From the NCBI GenBank assembly GCA_011087645.1, contig JAALLF010000015.1, positions 26,501-90,500 of the forward strand: a stretch of DNA of 64,000 bases, read 5' to 3'. The position numbers and the translations under genes are program-made. The notes beneath the pieces were generated by a model. The model saw only the letters and a list, made by a program, of their open reading frames with translations. It had not been told where the DNA came from and did no database searches. The first letter of the stretch is position 1. The number at the start of each line of letters is the position of its first letter. This DNA is from Alphaproteobacteria bacterium. GTDB taxonomy: Bacteria > Pseudomonadota > Alphaproteobacteria > UBA6615. Shown in pieces: positions 43,409-52,850 of the stretch.

Positions 43409-43729
43409 ATGCCGTTCCTTCCTGTTATGGGCAGGGACGAGCATTGTAAGGCGAACACAGATCAAGACCGGCGAACGCTAGACCGGCGCCAAAAATGCTG
43501 CCGTGCCATTTCGATTCCATGGTTTCGGTTCCATGGGTGTTGAGCGCTGATCCTCACATTCCCCAGGCGGCTTCAGCACTGGCGGTTAGAAGAGCATGGA
43601 AATCTGTGACAGGCGAGTCAATTTGTAGCGAGACCATCGGTCCGTGCGATGTACTCGCCTGCGGTGGCAGCGCGCGGTTCCGCTAGACGGTCCAATTTGG
43701 ATAACACCTCAATATTCGACCTACCCTTT
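43409..43729. other. Gene-free gap (321 bp)
   Basis: The gap between the dctP-type start and the stop of the hydrolase gene holds the dctP promoter region and nothing else I can name. A 63-codon plus-strand frame at 43495-43686 has no ribosome site and no family features. No hairpin with a T-run and no tRNA is seen. Confidence 0.5.
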
Positions 43730-45493
43730 TTATGGAATCACCGGCAACAGCACATGGGAAGGGTAGTCGGGTCCGGTATGGACCGTCACTTTCTGGCCAT
43801 AGACCTCGACCGGGCGGTTGCCTTTCATTTCATGTTTGAACGGTCCAACGCCGTACTGGATGCGGCCGGCGATCTCCGGAGATCCCGTTTCGTAACCGGG
43901 CCAAACATAGTCGCGGCCGCGCACGCTCAAGCCCAGCCGGTAACCTTCGGGCAGCACGATCGAGGTCGGCCAAATTTCGATATCGAGCTCGTAGACCTCG
44001 CCCGGCGTAAGATTCTGCACCTCGTCATGGCTGTGATAGGGCCGGTAGGGCAGTGTCTGGTCCGGATCCAGTTTACGGTGCGAAGCGCGCAACCAGCCAA
44101 TGCCAACCGGCGTGTGCGGATCGTTCGAGCCCTGATACACGATTTCCTTCAAATCCGGTGTGAAGGCCCGCAGCACCAGGAACAAATCCGCATCCTCGGT
44201 CTCCGACGAGATGAACAACTTCGCCGCGACCGGCCCGGTGATCTCGGTCTCCAAAGCGACCGGCGCCGTCAAGAAGGTCAGCCCGTCGCCCAGCGCATCG
44301 TAGGTAACCTCATTGACATTGTCCGTCGCGGCCGCCGAAAGCGACTTGTCAGTCGGGTCGAGATACATCGGCGTCCACGCGGTGCGCGCCAGCGGCCATT
44401 CTTCCTCGGCGCGTTCAACGAACGTCTCGTGCGGGTGGCGGACATGCAGCGCAACCTTGGGCTGCTGCTCCCAACCGGTATCCTCACCTTTGAGGAAATG
44501 GCCGAAGAACCGCTTCTGCAACGCCATGCCGTAATCGCTGTAGAAATGGGTGAAATGATCGAGGCCGTGGATCTCCAGCCATTTCTGGTCGCTGGCTGAA
44601 TTGACATAGCCTTCAGTGTTGCCGCGCGGGTGCAGGCCGACGCCGCCCCAATTACCGGCCGAGAGCAACGGCACGTTGATCTTGGAATAATCGGGCATCC
44701 GCGCCCGCCAGTAATCGTCGACCAAGGGATGGGCCAAAATGTCGGCGCCATAGTCGGTGCGATTGTCGGCAAGCTGTTCTTCGGTGAGGGTGTCGGGACC
44801 GGAAATCCATTCGCCGTTGATGGCGCTTTTATACCCGTTGGCGCCTTTGCCGTGCTGGCGCGGCACGACGGCGCTATTGTACCAGACCGATGGGAAGCGG
44901 CAGGCGATGCCGCCATGGTGTCCCAGATCGCGGTAGAAGTCGGCGGCGCCCTCCCACACACACATCGCGGCGAGATGCTTGGGCTGCAGTGACGCGACCT
45001 GCCATTGGTTCATGCCGTAATAGGAAATGCCGTTGAGGCCGACCTTGCCGTTCGACCAGTTCTGGGTGCCCGCCCAGTCGATGCAGATAGCAAAATCTTC
45101 GGCTTCGCGCGGCGACCAAACTTCGAGCAAACCCGGCGAGCGGCCGGCGCCACGCGAATCGACGCGCACACAGGCATAGCCGTCCGGCACCCAGAGTTCC
45201 GGGTCGACCAGCTCCCAATTCTGATAACGGTTCGACGAGCGCGCCAGAATATCGGGATAATGATCGGCCAGGCGCTTCCATTGATAGGGATAGCCATCCT
45301 TGAAATGCAGCCATTTGGCATAGGGGCCGTAGCTCATAATGACCGGATGATTGCCGTCATCGTCGGGCCGGTAGACATCGGCGCGCAGCACGATCCCGTC
45401 ATCCATCTCGATCGGCACATCCCAATCGATGCGCATCCCGTCGCGCACTTCCGACCGAAACCCCGTATCGTCTGCCATCGCCATATCGCCCAT
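43730..45493 (-). CDS. CocE/NonD-family hydrolase
   Basis: A 587-aa alpha/beta hydrolase of the X-Pro dipeptidyl-peptidase/cocaine esterase (S15) family. The catalytic domain has VLRADVYRPDDDGNHPVIMS near the N-terminus and the nucleophile in NGISYYGMNQW. Later come the cap and a C-terminal jelly-roll domain (AKLFISSETEDADLFLVLRA, then PEGYRLGLSVRGRDY). No signal peptide is visible. Three in-frame ATGs lie close together (45493, 45484, 45478); the first has GGGGAGAGG nearby. Members hydrolyse esters or amides; substrate unknown. Confidence 0.9.
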   Translation of the reverse strand: MGDMAMADDTGFRSEVRDGMRIDWDVPIEMDDGIVLRADVYRPDDDGNHPVIMSYGPYAKWLHFKDGYPYQWKRLADHYPDILARSSNRYQNWELVDPELWVPDGYACVRVDSRGAGRSPGLLEVWSPREAEDFAICIDWAGTQNWSNGKVGLNGISYYGMNQWQVASLQPKHLAAMCVWEGAADFYRDLGHHGGIACRFPSVWYNSAVVPRQHGKGANGYKSAINGEWISGPDTLTEEQLADNRTDYGADILAHPLVDDYWRARMPDYSKINVPLLSAGNWGGVGLHPRGNTEGYVNSASDQKWLEIHGLDHFTHFYSDYGMALQKRFFGHFLKGEDTGWEQQPKVALHVRHPHETFVERAEEEWPLARTAWTPMYLDPTDKSLSAAATDNVNEVTYDALGDGLTFLTAPVALETEITGPVAAKLFISSETEDADLFLVLRAFTPDLKEIVYQGSNDPHTPVGIGWLRASHRKLDPDQTLPYRPYHSHDEVQNLTPGEVYELDIEIWPTSIVLPEGYRLGLSVRGRDYVWPGYETGSPEIAGRIQYGVGPFKHEMKGNRPVEVYGQKVTVHTGPDYPSHVLLPVIP

Positions 45494-45612
45494 GACCTCT
45501 CCCCCAATTATTCTTAATTGTTGACGCCGATAGTTATATCGCCCGATCGCTGGCGGGGTAAGACCGGGTTGGATATTGTTAGGAGGGAAATTCAGAAACA
45601 GGAGAATATCCC

Positions 45613-45927
45613 ATGTCTGACTTCATCTTCGCTTATCACGGTGGCAGTAAGCCCGAAACCCCCGAAGAGGGTGCCGAAATGATGGCCAAATGGCAGGCCT
45701 GGATTGCTGCCAATGGCGACGCCATGGTCAATCCCGGCAGTCCTTTGGGAATGTCAAAAACCGTCAGCGCCGATGGCGTGGCCGACGATGGCGGCGCCAA
45801 TCCCCTATCGGGATATTCCATCGTGAATGCCGACAGCATGGACGCGGTGCTCGAGATCGCCAAGGCCTGCCCGTTCCTCGAAATGGACACCGCGACCATC
45901 GAAGTCGCGCAAGTGATGGAAATGTAG
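45613..45927 (+). CDS. YciI-like (YCII-related) domain protein
   Basis: A 104-aa ferredoxin-like protein of the YCII/DGPF group. It opens MSDFIFAYHGGSKPE and has the WQAWIAANGDAMVNPGSPLG, SGYSIVNADSMDAVLEIAK and CPFLEMDTATIEVAQVMEM segments typical of such domains. AGGAGAA lies about 7 bases upstream. It is followed after 7 bp by a VOC-fold protein. The family's role is poorly known, often as dehydrochlorinase-like or sigma-factor-associated domains. Confidence 0.85.
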   Translation: MSDFIFAYHGGSKPETPEEGAEMMAKWQAWIAANGDAMVNPGSPLGMSKTVSADGVADDGGANPLSGYSIVNADSMDAVLEIAKACPFLEMDTATIEVAQVMEM

Positions 45928-45934
45928 CGACCCC

Positions 45935-46768
45935 ATGAGCGGCCGGCCGATCGATCATATTGTTTTGGCCGTCCGCAGTTTGGAGACGGCCGCGCAGACC
46001 TATGAGGGTTTGGGTTTCACCCTAACCCCGAGGGCGTTCCACGAAGACCGTATGGGCACCTCGAACCGGCTCGCCCAGTTCGCCGGACAAAATTTCATCG
46101 AACTGCTCGAGGTTGATCGGCCCGACTTGCTGGCGCCGCATGATTTCCAGCAGACCCCGCCGTTTTTCAGCTTCGGCGACCACAACAAATCCACCACCCG
46201 TGACGCGATGACCATGTTGGTCTTTGCCGGCGACGATGCGCGGGCCGACATCGCCGCCTTCGCGAAAGCCGATGTGCCAACCTATGCGCCCTTCGATTTC
46301 GACCGGCAGGCGACGTTGCCCAATGGCCAACAGGTGACGGTGTCCTTTTCGCTGGGCTTCGCCACTTCGCCCGACATGCCAGACCTCGCCTTTTTCGTTT
46401 GCCAGAATAGGGCGCCTGACTATTTCTGGAAACCGGCGTTTCAAAACCATGCGAACGGCGCCCAATCCATCACCGCGATCTACCTCGCCTCGGACAATCC
46501 GGCGCGCGACGCGGCTTTTATCGGCAAGCTATTTGAAGGCGAAATTACACCGGTCGACGGCGGTTTGTCGGTGGCGTGCGGTCCGCAGCAGGCCGTGCAT
46601 GTTTTGACCCCCGATACGATCGCCGCGTTGGACCCCTCGTTCCAGGTTGACAGTTACGCAAACCCTGCATTTGCGGGGATCGAAATCTCAGCACCGGCGG
46701 CCCGAACCACGGTTCCCTCGACCGCGGCGCACGGCGTCTTCATCGCCCGGGCCGTGCGCGGCGCTTAG
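45935..46768 (+). CDS. VOC-superfamily (glyoxalase-like) protein
   Basis: A 277-aa protein of the vicinal-oxygen-chelate fold with two copies of the beta-alpha-beta-beta-beta unit. DHIVLAVRSLETAAQTYEGL near the start is the usual first strand-helix with a metal His; NFIELLEVDRPDL supplies the paired Glu. The second half begins SITAIYLASDNPARDAAFIG. It resembles the Glyoxalase_3 subgroup. It is transcribed with the YciI-like gene; substrate unknown. Confidence 0.85.
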   Translation: MSGRPIDHIVLAVRSLETAAQTYEGLGFTLTPRAFHEDRMGTSNRLAQFAGQNFIELLEVDRPDLLAPHDFQQTPPFFSFGDHNKSTTRDAMTMLVFAGDDARADIAAFAKADVPTYAPFDFDRQATLPNGQQVTVSFSLGFATSPDMPDLAFFVCQNRAPDYFWKPAFQNHANGAQSITAIYLASDNPARDAAFIGKLFEGEITPVDGGLSVACGPQQAVHVLTPDTIAALDPSFQVDSYANPAFAGIEISAPAARTTVPSTAAHGVFIARAVRGA

Positions 46769-46778
46769 CGGTCTGAAG

Positions 46779-47924
46779 TTAGGCGGAAGCCTTCAACATA
46801 TCGACAGCGGCAATCGCCACGGCGCGGCTGGCGGGCAAGCTCACCGTGACGATGGTGCCAACGCCAACTTGGCTTTGCAGATCGAGGGCGCCGCCATGGC
46901 GTTCGACCAAGGATTTTGTGAATGGCAACCCGAGACCAATCCCATCATTGGTATGGTCCGGCGCGCTGCCGTCTTGTTGGAAGCTGGCTAGCGATTTGGG
47001 AATATCCTCGATGCCGATGCCATTGTCGGAGATCTGCAAGACGAAGCCACGGCCGTCATGATGCCAGAACCGAACCGCCACCGTGCCGGTGCCATCCGAG
47101 GCCGTGTATTTCACCGCATTCGACAGCAGATTGAGCACGATCTGCTTGATTCGCGTCTCGTCCGCGCGCATCGATGGCAACAGTTCTTCGTCGATATCGA
47201 CATCGAACTTAACATCCGCCGCATCGCTGCGTTCCCGAACCGTGTCGATGCAAAACCGCACCGCTGCCGCAGGGTCGAATACCGCCTCGTCCAGCTCGAT
47301 GCCGGCTAACGATTCCAACCTTGTATAATCCAGAATGTCACTGACCATGGCGAGGAGATGTTCACCGGAACTCTTAATCAGGCCGGCATAATTCTGATAT
47401 TGGTCGTTGCCCACTGGCCCGAGCGTCTCGCCAGCTATCATGTCGGAGAAACCAATTATGGCGTTCAGCGGAGTCCGTAATTCATGGCTCATCTTGGCCA
47501 GGAACAGCGCGCGCGCCTCGCCGCTGCGCAAGGCATCATCGGCGCGTTTCAGCGCCAGGTGGGTTTCGATGCGCGCGAACGCGACGACGAAATCAATCGG
47601 CTTCGAAATATAGTCGCTGGCGCCCATTTCCAGCGCCTGCGCGATGTCTTCGCTCTCGTCTTTGGCCGACACCATGATCACCGGCAGCATTCCCCGGTCA
47701 CTGATCAAGCGCAGCCGTTTCAGCGTTTCCAGTCCGTCCATGCCGGACATCATGATGTCCAGCAGGACAAGATCGAAACTGCCCCGCGCCATCTCGGCCA
47801 GCGCGGTGATGCCGCTATCGGCAACCACAACCTCATAGCCACGGCGCGTGAGACGCCGTTGTAGGAGATCGCGATTTTCCTCAACGTCGTCGACGACGAG
47901 AAGACGCCCTTTTACATCATCCAT
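46779..47924 (-). CDS. Receiver-first hybrid histidine kinase
   Basis: A 381-aa cytoplasmic protein. Residues 1-120 are a response-regulator receiver domain with the phospho-acceptor D56 (DLVLLDIMMSGMDG) and the conserved VVDD start. HisKA follows with H147 in LAKMSHELRTPLNAIIGF, and HATPase_c has LNLLSNAVKYTA (N-box), ISDNGIGIEDIP (G1) and GIGLGLPFTKSLVERHGG (G2). There is no sensor or membrane domain, so its input must come through the receiver, and the kinase output passes to an unknown partner. It is a single gene, convergent with the VOC gene. Confidence 0.92.
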   Translation of the reverse strand: MDDVKGRLLVVDDVEENRDLLQRRLTRRGYEVVVADSGITALAEMARGSFDLVLLDIMMSGMDGLETLKRLRLISDRGMLPVIMVSAKDESEDIAQALEMGASDYISKPIDFVVAFARIETHLALKRADDALRSGEARALFLAKMSHELRTPLNAIIGFSDMIAGETLGPVGNDQYQNYAGLIKSSGEHLLAMVSDILDYTRLESLAGIELDEAVFDPAAAVRFCIDTVRERSDAADVKFDVDIDEELLPSMRADETRIKQIVLNLLSNAVKYTASDGTGTVAVRFWHHDGRGFVLQISDNGIGIEDIPKSLASFQQDGSAPDHTNDGIGLGLPFTKSLVERHGGALDLQSQVGVGTIVTVSLPASRAVAIAAVDMLKASA

Positions 47925-48055
47925 GCGCGGTCTCGCCCGGATGGCTGTTTCGCTTACGCATCAGTCGGTCCTTGATGATAACGGGCAAGTTAAAGGCCTA
48001 ATTGGTTAAGCCATGCTTACCCGATGGTCATCGGCACAGGGATGACCGCGGCCGG

Positions 48056-48718
48056 CTACCGGTGAATACGGATGACGATGCGGCGGTTTTGCGACTGGTT
48101 TTCCGATAGCGCGTTGCCGACGCCGTCGCGGTTGGGCAGCTTCGGCGTGGTATCGGCGAAGGCCACGGCGCGCAGCCGCCGCGACGGAATTTCGTTTTCC
48201 GTGAACAGCCGCACGATATTGGCGGCCTGGGCGCCCGACAGCTCCCAATTGGTGGCGTAGCGCGCGATCGCCGGCGGCGAATCGTCAGTATGGCCCTCAA
48301 CAGCGATCTTAAATTTGCTGTAGCGCGGCGCCACTAGGGATTCCGAAATGCGCACCAGAACGGTCCGCGATTCCGGGCGAATCTCCGCCGAGCCTGAGCG
48401 GAAGAACGTGCTGGCGGCAAGCTCCAGGGTGATGCCGCGGTCAAACGTATCGACCCGCACCGCGTCGGCGACCCCAAGAGAGTCGACCATGGCTTCAAGC
48501 TGCGCGCGCAATTGCGCGGCCGGCCGGGCCACCGTGCGCTGACCGAGATCGCGGGCAATCCCCGCCTGCACCTGCTCGAAGGTCACCAGATCGACTTTCG
48601 AAAAACTGACCAGCAGAACGAAGAACGCCAGCAGCAGGGTCATCGCGTCGGCGAAGGTTATCAACCATTCATGGCCGTCTTCTTCCTCGATCGGCCGGCG
48701 CTTGTAGAAGGTTTTCAT
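48056..48718 (-). CDS. motB: Flagellar motor stator protein MotB-like
   Basis: A 220-aa membrane-anchored, peptidoglycan-binding stator subunit. WLITFADAMTLLLAFFVLLV is the single membrane helix with the essential proton-binding Asp; the C-terminal OmpA-like domain has KIAVEGHTDDSPPAIARYAT and LRAVAFADTTPK, ending NQSQNRRIVIRIHR. It is shorter than E. coli MotB, close to the Na/H-stator PomB-like and alphaproteobacterial forms. Gene order motA-motB, 20 bp apart. No other flagellar genes are in view. Confidence 0.9.
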   Translation of the reverse strand: MKTFYKRRPIEEEDGHEWLITFADAMTLLLAFFVLLVSFSKVDLVTFEQVQAGIARDLGQRTVARPAAQLRAQLEAMVDSLGVADAVRVDTFDRGITLELAASTFFRSGSAEIRPESRTVLVRISESLVAPRYSKFKIAVEGHTDDSPPAIARYATNWELSGAQAANIVRLFTENEIPSRRLRAVAFADTTPKLPNRDGVGNALSENQSQNRRIVIRIHR

Positions 48719-48738
48719 GACTTGGCTTGCGGCGGCGC

Positions 48739-49644
48739 CTAAGCGCTCGCCGGCGCCGGTTTTTTCGCCGGCTTGGCTTTTGCCTTGGCCTTAGCTTTGC
48801 TGTCCTTGGCCGCGTGCTTGGCGTCTACCTTTTCCGTCGCCGGTTTGCGCTTCAATTGCCGGTCGATGTCGTAGCGGATGGTGGGATCCAAATAGCTGTT
48901 CATATGGTCTTGAATTTTGCGCGGACTGGCTTCGTCGGCCACCATCGCCAGGCCTTCAACGATCATGTAATTGCGAAAGCGGAAAATCTCTTCGCGCTGC
49001 TGAATCTTATTCGCCGCCGGGGCGAAGACCAGGCGCGCCAGCATGATGCCGTAGAGCGTCGTCACCAGCGCGACAGCAAGGCCGACACCGATCGCGCCCG
49101 GATCGCCGCCCATCTTATCGAGCATGATAATCAACCCGATCAGGGTACCCACCATGCCAAACGCCGGCGCGGCGACGGCCATGTTGCGTAGGATCGCCGC
49201 GCTGACCATGTTGCGGTCGAAGGTGGATTCGATGACATTGGCCAGGATCGTTTTGATCTCCTCGCCGCTATACCCGGTGGTAATGAGCTCAACCCCAAAC
49301 CGCAGGAAGCCGCCGTCCCAACCCGGGGTTTTTTTCACCTCCGCGTCGAGGCTGACGATGCCTTCGCTCTGCACCAGATAGGCCCAGCGGATCACGCGGC
49401 CGACTTCGGCGTTGAGCCGGGTGCGGCCCATGCGGTCGAGGGCGAAGGTGCTGGCGATGGCGCCCAGCGCTTTCAGGACATAACGGAATTCGTAGCTGAT
49501 GAACGTCGCCGCCAAAGTGCCGCCGACCACCAGAATGAATCCGGCGCCGCTGATAAACACCATGAAATTATCGGTGCTGAGCGCGATAGCGGCGATAAAC
49601 AGTCCAAATCCGACCAGCGCCGCAACGAAGGTATTGAACGACAT
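48739..49644 (-). CDS. motA: Flagellar motor stator protein MotA
   Basis: A 301-aa inner-membrane protein with four membrane helices. NMAVAAPAFGMVGTLIGLII is helix 3 with the functionally key proline, VGLAVALVTTLYGIMLARLV is helix 4, and the cytoplasmic loop between helices 2 and 3 holds the charged face that meets FliG. The C-terminus is extended by a Lys/Ala-rich tail (KAKAKAKAKPAKKPAPASA), longer than usual. It drives flagellar rotation with MotB. Confidence 0.93.
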   Translation of the reverse strand: MSFNTFVAALVGFGLFIAAIALSTDNFMVFISGAGFILVVGGTLAATFISYEFRYVLKALGAIASTFALDRMGRTRLNAEVGRVIRWAYLVQSEGIVSLDAEVKKTPGWDGGFLRFGVELITTGYSGEEIKTILANVIESTFDRNMVSAAILRNMAVAAPAFGMVGTLIGLIIMLDKMGGDPGAIGVGLAVALVTTLYGIMLARLVFAPAANKIQQREEIFRFRNYMIVEGLAMVADEASPRKIQDHMNSYLDPTIRYDIDRQLKRKPATEKVDAKHAAKDSKAKAKAKAKPAKKPAPASA

Positions 49645-49724
49645 TTAGGGCCTCTCGGTACGCACAAATTCGTACAGGGCGCCGATACTAAATCTTGCGG
49701 TCTTGAGGAATGGTTAACGCGTTA

Positions 49725-50963
49725 CTACCGGGGCGCCAGGCCCAGCGCGTGGTCGCGAAACGTCCATATCACCAAGGCCGTGCTGGCGACCACATAGACT
49801 AGGCAATACAGCGATATGGTTTCGATGGTGACGCCGACGTCCAGCAACCGCCCAAAGATCGACGGCGCTATCGCCGACGTGAACGCGATCAACGCGCCGA
49901 TCATGGCGCGGATCGACCCCAGATGGGCGGTGCCATAGAGCTCGGGCCACAACGCGCCTTGGGTCGGCATGAGCACGCCAACGCCAAGCCCTAAGAGACC
50001 AAAATAGATAAGCGAAATGATAGCGGCGTCAGAGATCGCAATGGCAACCAACGTCGCCGCCAGGGGCGCCATCATCACCGGCACCATCACCACGCTGCCA
50101 ACCCGGTCGATGAGCGAGCCAACGGCGAGCGAGGTCACCACCTTGAGAATGGCGAATACCACAAACGCGCTGGCCAGAAGCTCCGGCGTCCAGCCCTTGG
50201 CATCGAAGATCGCGATTTGATGAAAGAACAGGCCGGTGCCGATGAATGAAAACGACAATAGCGCCGCCGCCAAAACGTAGAACCGCCGGTCGCGCAGAAC
50301 CTCGCCTCGGGTCCAGTGCGCACCGGTGCCGCGCGACTGTACGGATGGTTGCCCGATGCGATCGAGATAGGCGCGGTGGCGCGCGCCATAACCACGCATC
50401 AACCACGGCACCAAGATCGCCAGCGCCACGGCGACCGTCGCGGCGGTGGCAAACCAGGTGCCCCGCCAGCCCACCTGAACGATGAGCACAACTACGATCG
50501 CCGGCAGAATGGCTTCGCCGAACGACTGGCCCATCGCCGCCACGCTGACCGCCTTGCCCCGGTCGGCGTCGAAATACCGTCCCATGCTGGTGGTTGAAAT
50601 TTGCACCAGCAGGCCCTGGCCAGCCAGTCGGGCGAGATATATGCCAACCGCCAGAACCGCCACTGTCGGCGCCGCGGCAATCACCAGCATCGCCACCAGA
50701 ATACCGCCGCACACTGCCGCCGTGTACCAGCGCAGATCGACCCGGTCGATCAATCGGCCCAGCCAGATCAACGTGGCCGCGCTGGCGATCGTGGCGATGG
50801 CGAACCAGTCGCCGAATTCCCCGTTGCTTAGGCCGAACTCTGCGCGAATACGTCCCCCCGACAGCGCGATAAAGAAGGTCTGGCCGAAGCTCGACGAAAG
50901 AGACATGACGAAGCCGAAACCGACAAAACGCCAATTATCCCGCAAAAACCGCAGATAGTTCAT
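49725..50963 (-). CDS. MFS transporter
   Basis: A 412-aa major facilitator with 12 hydrophobic segments. The N-terminus NYLRFLRDNWRFVGFGFVMS, then FGQTFFIALSGGRIRAEFGL leads into the first helix pair; IWLGRLIDRVDLRWYTAAVC and VGSLIDRVGSVVMVPVMMAP are the matching loop 2-3 and 8-9 signatures. It resembles the monocarboxylate/oxalate-formate type more than drug efflux pumps. It lies divergent from the dehydrogenase/hydratase pair. Confidence 0.88.
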   Translation of the reverse strand: MNYLRFLRDNWRFVGFGFVMSLSSSFGQTFFIALSGGRIRAEFGLSNGEFGDWFAIATIASAATLIWLGRLIDRVDLRWYTAAVCGGILVAMLVIAAAPTVAVLAVGIYLARLAGQGLLVQISTTSMGRYFDADRGKAVSVAAMGQSFGEAILPAIVVVLIVQVGWRGTWFATAATVAVALAILVPWLMRGYGARHRAYLDRIGQPSVQSRGTGAHWTRGEVLRDRRFYVLAAALLSFSFIGTGLFFHQIAIFDAKGWTPELLASAFVVFAILKVVTSLAVGSLIDRVGSVVMVPVMMAPLAATLVAIAISDAAIISLIYFGLLGLGVGVLMPTQGALWPELYGTAHLGSIRAMIGALIAFTSAIAPSIFGRLLDVGVTIETISLYCLVYVVASTALVIWTFRDHALGLAPR

Positions 50964-51121
50964 TCAGGGGTCCGGTTGATCGGCCGGCCGCGCCGCGGCG
51001 GCCTGTTCGAGGTGCCGGCAGGACATACCATAAAAGCGCCGCCGGTGCTGTCTCCCGCCGCCGGTATGCTATAAGCCCCGCAAAATCACGCTTACTTCAG
51101 GGAACGAGAGGGGATCACAAT

Positions 51122-52009
51122 ATGAGCAAGCACATTGGCGTTGTCGGCCTCGGCATCATGGGCTCGGCCATTTCCGGCAATTTCTGCAAATCCGGGTATC
51201 AAGTCACCGGTTTCGACATTTCGGCGGCGCGCTGCGACGAGTTGGCCGGCAAGGGCGGCGCCGTGGCCGGTTCACCGGGCGAAGTTGCCGCCGCCGCGGA
51301 CATCGTGCTGACGTCGCTGCCGAGCAGCGCGGCGCTGGATGCGGTGGTGTCGGGCGCCGACGGCATCGCCGCGGCGGGCAACGCGGCCGCGCCGGTGATG
51401 GAGTGCAGCACCCTTCCCATCGAGGATAAGCAGCGCAACCACGACGCCTTGGCCGAAGTCGGCGTAACCTTGCTCGACGCGCCGCTCAGCGGCACCGGCG
51501 CCCAGGCGGTGACCAAGGATCTGGCGGTCTATCTCAGCGGCGATGAGAGCGCCGCCAACACTTGCGCCGAGATCATCGAAGGCTTTGCCCGCGCCCATTA
51601 TTATGTCGGCGAATTCGGCAATGGCAGCCGCATGAAATATGTCGCCAACCATCTGGTCGCCATCCACAACGTCGCCGCTGCCGAGGCGCTGGTGCTCGGC
51701 ATGAAGGCCGGCCTGGACGCCGAGACCATTTTCGAGGTGATCTCCGACAGCGCCGGCACCTCGCGCATGTTCGAAATACGTGGGCCGATGATGGTCGCCG
51801 ACGATTACGACGACGCGACAATGAAAATCGAGGTCTGGCAGAAGGATATGGGCATCATCTCCGCCTTCGCCAAATCGCTGGCCTGCCCGGTGCCGATGTT
51901 CAGCACCACCGCCGACATCTACACCGCCGGCATGGCCCAAGGCCGCTCCCAGCAGGATACCGGCGCGGTGTGCGCCGTATTGGGTGAGATGGCGCGGCTC
52001 AAACGATAG
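51122..52009 (+). CDS. NAD(P)-dependent 3-hydroxyisobutyrate dehydrogenase-like protein
   Basis: A 295-aa beta-hydroxyacid dehydrogenase. The Rossmann start GVVGLGIMGSAISGNFCKSG binds NAD(P); LDAPLSGTGAQAVTKDLAVY is the substrate-binding DAPVSGG-type loop, here SGTGA; and NGSRMKYVANHLVAIHN carries the catalytic lysine. Related enzymes act on 3-hydroxyisobutyrate, tartronate semialdehyde and similar short hydroxyacids. It is followed after 14 bp by an enoyl-CoA hydratase-type gene, suggesting a shared catabolic route. Confidence 0.9.
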   Translation: MSKHIGVVGLGIMGSAISGNFCKSGYQVTGFDISAARCDELAGKGGAVAGSPGEVAAAADIVLTSLPSSAALDAVVSGADGIAAAGNAAAPVMECSTLPIEDKQRNHDALAEVGVTLLDAPLSGTGAQAVTKDLAVYLSGDESAANTCAEIIEGFARAHYYVGEFGNGSRMKYVANHLVAIHNVAAAEALVLGMKAGLDAETIFEVISDSAGTSRMFEIRGPMMVADDYDDATMKIEVWQKDMGIISAFAKSLACPVPMFSTTADIYTAGMAQGRSQQDTGAVCAVLGEMARLKR

Positions 52010-52023
52010 GGGAGCACACCATC

Positions 52024-52836
52024 ATGGACGGTGATTTCGAGAAAATGACCTTCGAGGTTGATGACGGGGTCGCCCTCGTCACCATCAACCGGCCGGAAGC
52101 GCGCAACGCGCTGGACGATGCGGTGCGCCGCGATCTCGACCGCGCCTTAACGCGCATCGAACAAGACGCCGGCGACACCGTTCACGCCGCCGTTCTAACC
52201 GGGGCGGGCGGCGCCTTTTGCGCCGGCGGCGACCTCAACGCACTGAAAGAATCATCCGGCAAGCCCGCCTCGCATACGCGCCAGCGGCTGCGCGATTCGC
52301 ACCGCTTGCTGACCCGATGGGTCAATTTAGACGTGCCGACAATCGCCGCCGTCGAGGGCGCGGCGGCGGGGGCCGGGTTCAGCCTCGCCCTGGCCTGCGA
52401 TTTCGTCATCTCCAGTCCGCGTGCGCGGTTCATCCTATCGTTCGGCCGCATCGGCTTAGTGCCCGACTGGGGCGCGCTTTATCTGCTACCGCGCATCGTT
52501 GGCCTGCAGAAGGCCAAGGAACTAGCCTTTTCCGCCCGTATTCTTGAGCCGCAGGAAGCCCACAGTTTGGGGATCGTCTATGAAATCGCCGAGGACGGCG
52601 ACGCCGTGTCCCAAGCCGTCGCGCTTGCGAACCGGTTCCGCAATGCCTCGACCTTGGCCATCGGCATGACCAAGAGCATGCTCAACCAATCCTTCGAGCG
52701 CGACTTGGCGACCTCTCTGGACTTGGAAGCCTCGGTCCAGGCGATTGCCAATAACAGCGACTATCACCGCGACGCGGTCGCACGCTTTCTCGACAAGCAG
52801 CCGTCCCTATTCGATTGGGAAAAGCAGGGCAACTAG
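52024..52836 (+). CDS. Enoyl-CoA hydratase/isomerase family protein
   Basis: A 270-aa crotonase-fold enzyme. VALVTINRPEARNALDDAVR is the N-terminal signature, GAFCAGGDLNALKES the oxyanion-hole loop, GAAAGAGFSLALACDFVI the core, and GRIGLVPDWGALYLLPRIVG the catalytic region, where the usual catalytic Glu position reads PDWGA, closer to isomerase-type members. It probably acts on a branched or aromatic acyl-CoA. Co-transcribed with the upstream dehydrogenase. Confidence 0.9.
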   Translation: MDGDFEKMTFEVDDGVALVTINRPEARNALDDAVRRDLDRALTRIEQDAGDTVHAAVLTGAGGAFCAGGDLNALKESSGKPASHTRQRLRDSHRLLTRWVNLDVPTIAAVEGAAAGAGFSLALACDFVISSPRARFILSFGRIGLVPDWGALYLLPRIVGLQKAKELAFSARILEPQEAHSLGIVYEIAEDGDAVSQAVALANRFRNASTLAIGMTKSMLNQSFERDLATSLDLEASVQAIANNSDYHRDAVARFLDKQPSLFDWEKQGN

Positions 52837-52850
52837 GCCAGGGGCCTCGC

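Noticed and set aside
43495..43686. A 63-codon plus-strand frame in the 321-bp gap
   Set aside because: No ribosome site, no domain and no conservation clue; treated as non-coding.
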